A DNA stretch of 64,000 bases. Origin: Mucilaginibacter psychrotolerans. Lineage in GTDB: Bacteria > Bacteroidota > Bacteroidia > Sphingobacteriales > Sphingobacteriaceae. The notes beneath the pieces were generated by a model. That model saw nothing but the letters and a program-made list of their open reading frames with translations, did not search any database and was not told the DNA's origin. Location of the stretch: positions 89,940 to 153,939 of the forward strand of contig NZ_SOZE01000013.1 in assembly GCF_004519315.1 (NCBI RefSeq). The letters are read 5' to 3'. This document shows positions 61,284-64,000 of this stretch, one piece after another (the first letter of the stretch is position 1; every line of letters starts with the position of its first letter). A program made the translations under genes and the position numbers.

Positions 61284-62423
61284 ATGAAGAAGATATTTTA
61301 TAGCCTCCTGGCTTTTATAGTTATTGTGTTGGTGGTATCGGGCTGCAAAAAAGACAAAACGCTTAACCACACCAACGTATCGGCAGTGAGCACGCTTTTT
61401 GCTCCCGAGAACAACAAATTCGTAAAGATTGCCTCGGGTGCTTCCGGCTCGGTTTCCTTCGAGTGGGCGCAGGCACGTGCAGAAGATAATGGTTTGGTTT
61501 TATATGAGGTGGCATTCGATAAAGAGGGCGGCGATTTTTCAAAACCCCTTTACTCGGTGCCTTCTGATGGTAATGGCCTTTATAATAAATTGAGCCTTAC
61601 TTTTAGCGACCTGAACAAAATTGCCACCGCAGCGGGCGTAAAGCCGCAGGAATCGGGCAAAGTAATTTGGACGGTAATGTCGTCAAAAGGCATCAACGTG
61701 CAAAAATCTACAGAGATACGTACAGTAGAGATACAACGCCCCGCAGGCTTTACCGATATCCCTACCGAGCTTTATCTAACCGGTACGGCAACCGAAGGTG
61801 GCGACGACCTGACTAAAGCTATCAAATTTAAATTGACAGCACCAGGCAAATTCGAGGCCTTTACATCGCTTAAAGCGGGTACTTACCACTTTGCAGATCG
61901 TAACACCGGTACGCCATCTACCTATTCATACGATGGTACAAAACTTACCGAAGCAGGCAACACCACAGTAACCGGCGATGCCAAAGTGCAACGCATAGAG
62001 GTGGATTTTAACGTGGCCTCATTTAAAACAACAGAGGTGGTTTCGGTAGGCCTTTGGTTTGCTGCTGACAACAAGATCTGGTTCGATTTGCCTTACAAGG
62101 CTGCGGGCGTTTGGGAAATAGATGGCGCGTCTATCGTATTCCACCAGGAATCGTGGGGTAGGGATGAGCGTTACAAATTCAGGTTTACCTTTAAGGATGC
62201 CGCAGGTGCCACCAGCACGCAGTACTATGGTAGCACCAATTCTGATAACAGCCGCCCGGATACGGGTACCGCACCATCGTTCTACTACATGGTGCCTGTA
62301 AATAATTCGCAGTACGATTACTGCTTTAAGTTTACCGGTGCTGCCGACAATAAAACGGCAGATATCAAGGTGGATTTTAGCGGCAACGTGGCTAATTACA
62401 CCCACTCGGTTAAGGTTAATTAG
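61284..62423 (+). CDS. SusE-like surface lipoprotein (379 aa)
   Basis: A lipoprotein (Cys-21, VVSGCKKDKTLNHTNV) with an N-terminal SusE Ig-like domain (LFAPENNKFVKIASGASGSVSFEWAQARAEDNGLVLYEVAFDKEGGDFSKPLYSVPSDGN, about 35-150). Two further beta-rich domains follow (TELYLTGTATEGGDDLTKAIKFKLTAPGKFEAFTSLKAG and YKFRFTFKDAAGATSTQYYGSTNSDN), the usual starch-binding-like layout of SusE/SusF proteins. It would bind the target glycan on the cell surface. Position between SusD and GH76 supports this. Confidence 0.88.
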   Translation: MKKIFYSLLAFIVIVLVVSGCKKDKTLNHTNVSAVSTLFAPENNKFVKIASGASGSVSFEWAQARAEDNGLVLYEVAFDKEGGDFSKPLYSVPSDGNGLYNKLSLTFSDLNKIATAAGVKPQESGKVIWTVMSSKGINVQKSTEIRTVEIQRPAGFTDIPTELYLTGTATEGGDDLTKAIKFKLTAPGKFEAFTSLKAGTYHFADRNTGTPSTYSYDGTKLTEAGNTTVTGDAKVQRIEVDFNVASFKTTEVVSVGLWFAADNKIWFDLPYKAAGVWEIDGASIVFHQESWGRDERYKFRFTFKDAAGATSTQYYGSTNSDNSRPDTGTAPSFYYMVPVNNSQYDYCFKFTGAADNKTADIKVDFSGNVANYTHSVKVN

Positions 62424-62451
62424 AGATAGGATTTAAACCCGGTAACAAAAA

Positions 62452-62532
62452 AAACTCCCTGCGCTCTGTGTCTGCTCTGATATCTCTGTGTTTAATTTTT
62501 AACACAGAGTACACAAAGGAGGCGCAGAGTTT
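62452..62532. repeat. Palindromic repeat between SusE-like and GH76 genes
   Basis: Inner stem CTCTGTGTT (62484-62492) with AACACAGAG (62501-62509); outer arms AAACTCCCTGCGCTCTGTGT and the imperfect complement ACACAAAGGAGGCGCAGAGT. It fills most of the 151-bp gap and may reduce expression of the downstream GH76 gene relative to the SusE-like gene. Confidence 0.65.
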
Positions 62533-62574
62533 ACAGAGGGTAATTTAATAGTTGTTGCCTTAAACATCACACAA

Positions 62575-63735
62575 ATGAAGAACATTACCCAATATATAGG
62601 CAAAGTGACAATAGTGGGCCTTATCCCGCTGATGCTAACTTCCTGCTTAAAGGATAAGCCTTTCCCGCTATATGGCAACAAAGCAACGGTGGTTATCAAT
62701 TACACCTGGGCCGAAACGGCCGATTCGCTGCAAACGGCTACATATAACAACTATATTTCGGCTAACGGAAACTATTTTAAGCAGGATAACGGAGGCAACA
62801 CCAATTATAACTACTGGCCGCAGGCCCACACGCTTGATGCCTTTACCGATGCCTTTCAACGCACAGGTAACGATATCTATAAGCAACGCATGAAATCGTT
62901 GTTGAACGGTACACGTATTACCAACGGTAACAAGTATCAGAACGAGTATTACGATGATATGGAATGGCTGGCACTGGCAAGCCTGCGCGCCTATGAGGTA
63001 ACCAATGATAACGATTACCTGGATGCCGCCAACATATTGTGGACGGATATAAAAACAGGCGTAAATACCAACCAGGGTGGCGGTATAGCCTGGCGCAAAA
63101 GTCAGCTCGATTATAAGAACACCCCGGCAAACGCGCCTGCCATTATATTTGCTTGTCGCCTGTACCGCTTGAAAAACAATGCGGCCGACCTGACCCTGGC
63201 CAAGGACTTGTACACCTGGATGAAAGCCACCCTGGTAGACCCCGCCACCGGCATCATTTGGGATGGCATAAACGGCAATCATGATGGGCAGATTAGCAAG
63301 AATAAATTCACTTATAACCAGGGTGTTTACATTGGCGCTGCTTTGGAGCTGTATAACGTTACCAAAGATGCAAGCTATCTGGCCGATGCAACCCGCAACG
63401 CCAGTGCAACCATCGTGGATACGGATATCTCACCGGGCGGCCTGCTGCGTTCTGAAGGGCAGGGCGATGGAGGTTTGTTCAAGGGCATATTGGTACGATA
63501 CTTAACCCTGCTGATTCAAAGTCCGGATATTACGCCAGCTAATAAAGATGCTTACGTAAAGTTTTTGAAATACAACGCGCAAACGCTGTTTACCAAAGGC
63601 ATTGGCAGACCAGCCATGACGGTGAGCCCCGATTGGAAATCGGCACCATCCGGCACTATCGATCTTACTACCCAAATAAGCGGGTTGACGATGATAGAAG
63701 CCGCAGCAAGGTTGAAAGCTGCGGGGGTATTTTAA
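62575..63735 (+). CDS. Glycoside hydrolase family 76 lipoprotein (endo-alpha-1,6-mannanase-like)
   Basis: A 386-residue GH76 enzyme with a lipoprotein signal (LMLTSCLKDKPF, Cys-24), so probably exposed at the cell surface. The catalytic pair Asp-127/Asp-128 lies in NEYYDDMEWLALASLRAY, the family hallmark, and the (alpha/alpha)6 repeats continue (YLDAANILWTDIKTGVNTNQGGGIAWRK, NQGVYIGAALELYNVTKDASYLADATRNA). GH76 enzymes cleave the alpha-1,6-mannose backbone of fungal mannan or related glycans. It is the only degradative enzyme of this PUL in the window; more may follow beyond the right edge. Confidence 0.92.
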   Translation: MKNITQYIGKVTIVGLIPLMLTSCLKDKPFPLYGNKATVVINYTWAETADSLQTATYNNYISANGNYFKQDNGGNTNYNYWPQAHTLDAFTDAFQRTGNDIYKQRMKSLLNGTRITNGNKYQNEYYDDMEWLALASLRAYEVTNDNDYLDAANILWTDIKTGVNTNQGGGIAWRKSQLDYKNTPANAPAIIFACRLYRLKNNAADLTLAKDLYTWMKATLVDPATGIIWDGINGNHDGQISKNKFTYNQGVYIGAALELYNVTKDASYLADATRNASATIVDTDISPGGLLRSEGQGDGGLFKGILVRYLTLLIQSPDITPANKDAYVKFLKYNAQTLFTKGIGRPAMTVSPDWKSAPSGTIDLTTQISGLTMIEAAARLKAAGVF

Positions 63736-64000
63736 ATTTATGTTATAGCGATGGGGCGCAAAGAAAAGCGGTGGGAATGTGCGATTCCCCTCTTGAGAGG
63801 GGTGCAGGGGTGTGTTTGTGCGATTTGCTTTACGGCACCCCCCCCCCCGCCACCGCACTGGCCCGCACGCCCCCTCTTGAGAGGCATAGCCGTCAACTTA
63901 AGGGTAAAAAAATGATTTTAGCGCAAGAATCGAGACACAAAAGTTGGGAAATTTACTACAATCTATTAGTAATGAGGTTTTTAATGAGGGCCTATTAAGG
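63736..64000. repeat. Intergenic end region with palindromic repeat
   Basis: 63779-63818 is an inverse copy (39 of 40 bases) of the unit at 36677-36716. A run of ten or more C follows near 63838, then CCCCCTCTTGAGAGGC, another arm of the same palindrome family. No convincing gene is seen to the window edge; an open frame crossing it is out of frame with the GH76 gene and repeat-derived. Confidence 0.75.

Noticed and set aside
63633..63998. Plus-strand ORF at the window end
   Set aside because: Overlaps the GH76 3' end in another frame and runs through repeat sequence.

Overview
The window reads as chromosomal DNA of a Bacteroidota, most likely a soil or plant-associated member of the Sphingobacteriaceae (Mucilaginibacter- or Pedobacter-like). 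Signs are two SusC/SusD pairs, an ECF sigma factor and FecR anti-sigma of the PUL type, a TamA homologue that is a lipoprotein (TamL), the Bacteroidota-type omega subunit, and several good matches to the Bacteroidota promoter (TTTG, about 20 bp, TAnnTTTG). I see no tRNA, rRNA, transposase, integrase or CRISPR array.

Layout. 1-10,400 is mostly minus strand and housekeeping: two lipoproteins, a GH3-family protein, lptB, recJ, a small antitoxin-like ORF with pyrR, hypotheticals, a repeat-rich protein, a DUF2442 protein, yebC and an SDR threonine dehydrogenase. 10,600-20,000 holds asd, a LysR regulator, two SUKH proteins, an alpha-amino-acid ester hydrolase-like enzyme, an M1 peptidase, a head-GIN protein and thioredoxin. 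20,100-21,400 is a decaying patch (a membrane gene with an in-frame stop, an HxlR remnant) beside a MazEF-like toxin-antitoxin pair. dnaE and the tamB-tamL outer-membrane assembly operon fill 21,900-33,200. 33,300-39,400 has a retropepsin-like protease and the conserved block bamD-rpoZ-coaBC-DUF4835. A GntR regulator and the rhamnose symporter RhaT follow.

42,700-51,950 is the most unusual segment. A near-consensus promoter sits 9 bp upstream of a 34-codon peptide ending ICLICCC. After about 250 nt of leader come SusC, SusD, two paralogous DoxX-like membrane proteins with extra C-terminal domains, and a YeiH-type putative sulfate/sulfite exporter. The polycysteine leader and the YeiH and DoxX genes together suggest a cysteine-controlled sulfur-compound uptake operon. 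The substrate is unknown and the model is an inference.

52,080-63,735 is a polysaccharide-utilisation locus for alpha-mannan: ECF sigma, FecR, SusC with an STN domain, SusD, a SusE-like lipoprotein and a GH76 endo-alpha-1,6-mannanase. Three unrelated minus-strand genes separate the sigma factor from FecR. A minus-strand promoter and terminator bracket the SusC start codon and predict an antisense RNA of about 120 nt, resembling the DonS-type RNAs of Bacteroides PULs.

At least four families of small palindromic repeats are scattered between genes. Some run into gene ends: the recJ C-terminus and an apparent upstream lptB start are repeat-derived. An 8-bp tandem array before the protease gene forms a chain of overlapping ATGA mini-ORFs. 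All starts were chosen by eye. Where the longest open frame extends further upstream, the evidence says why a later start was preferred.
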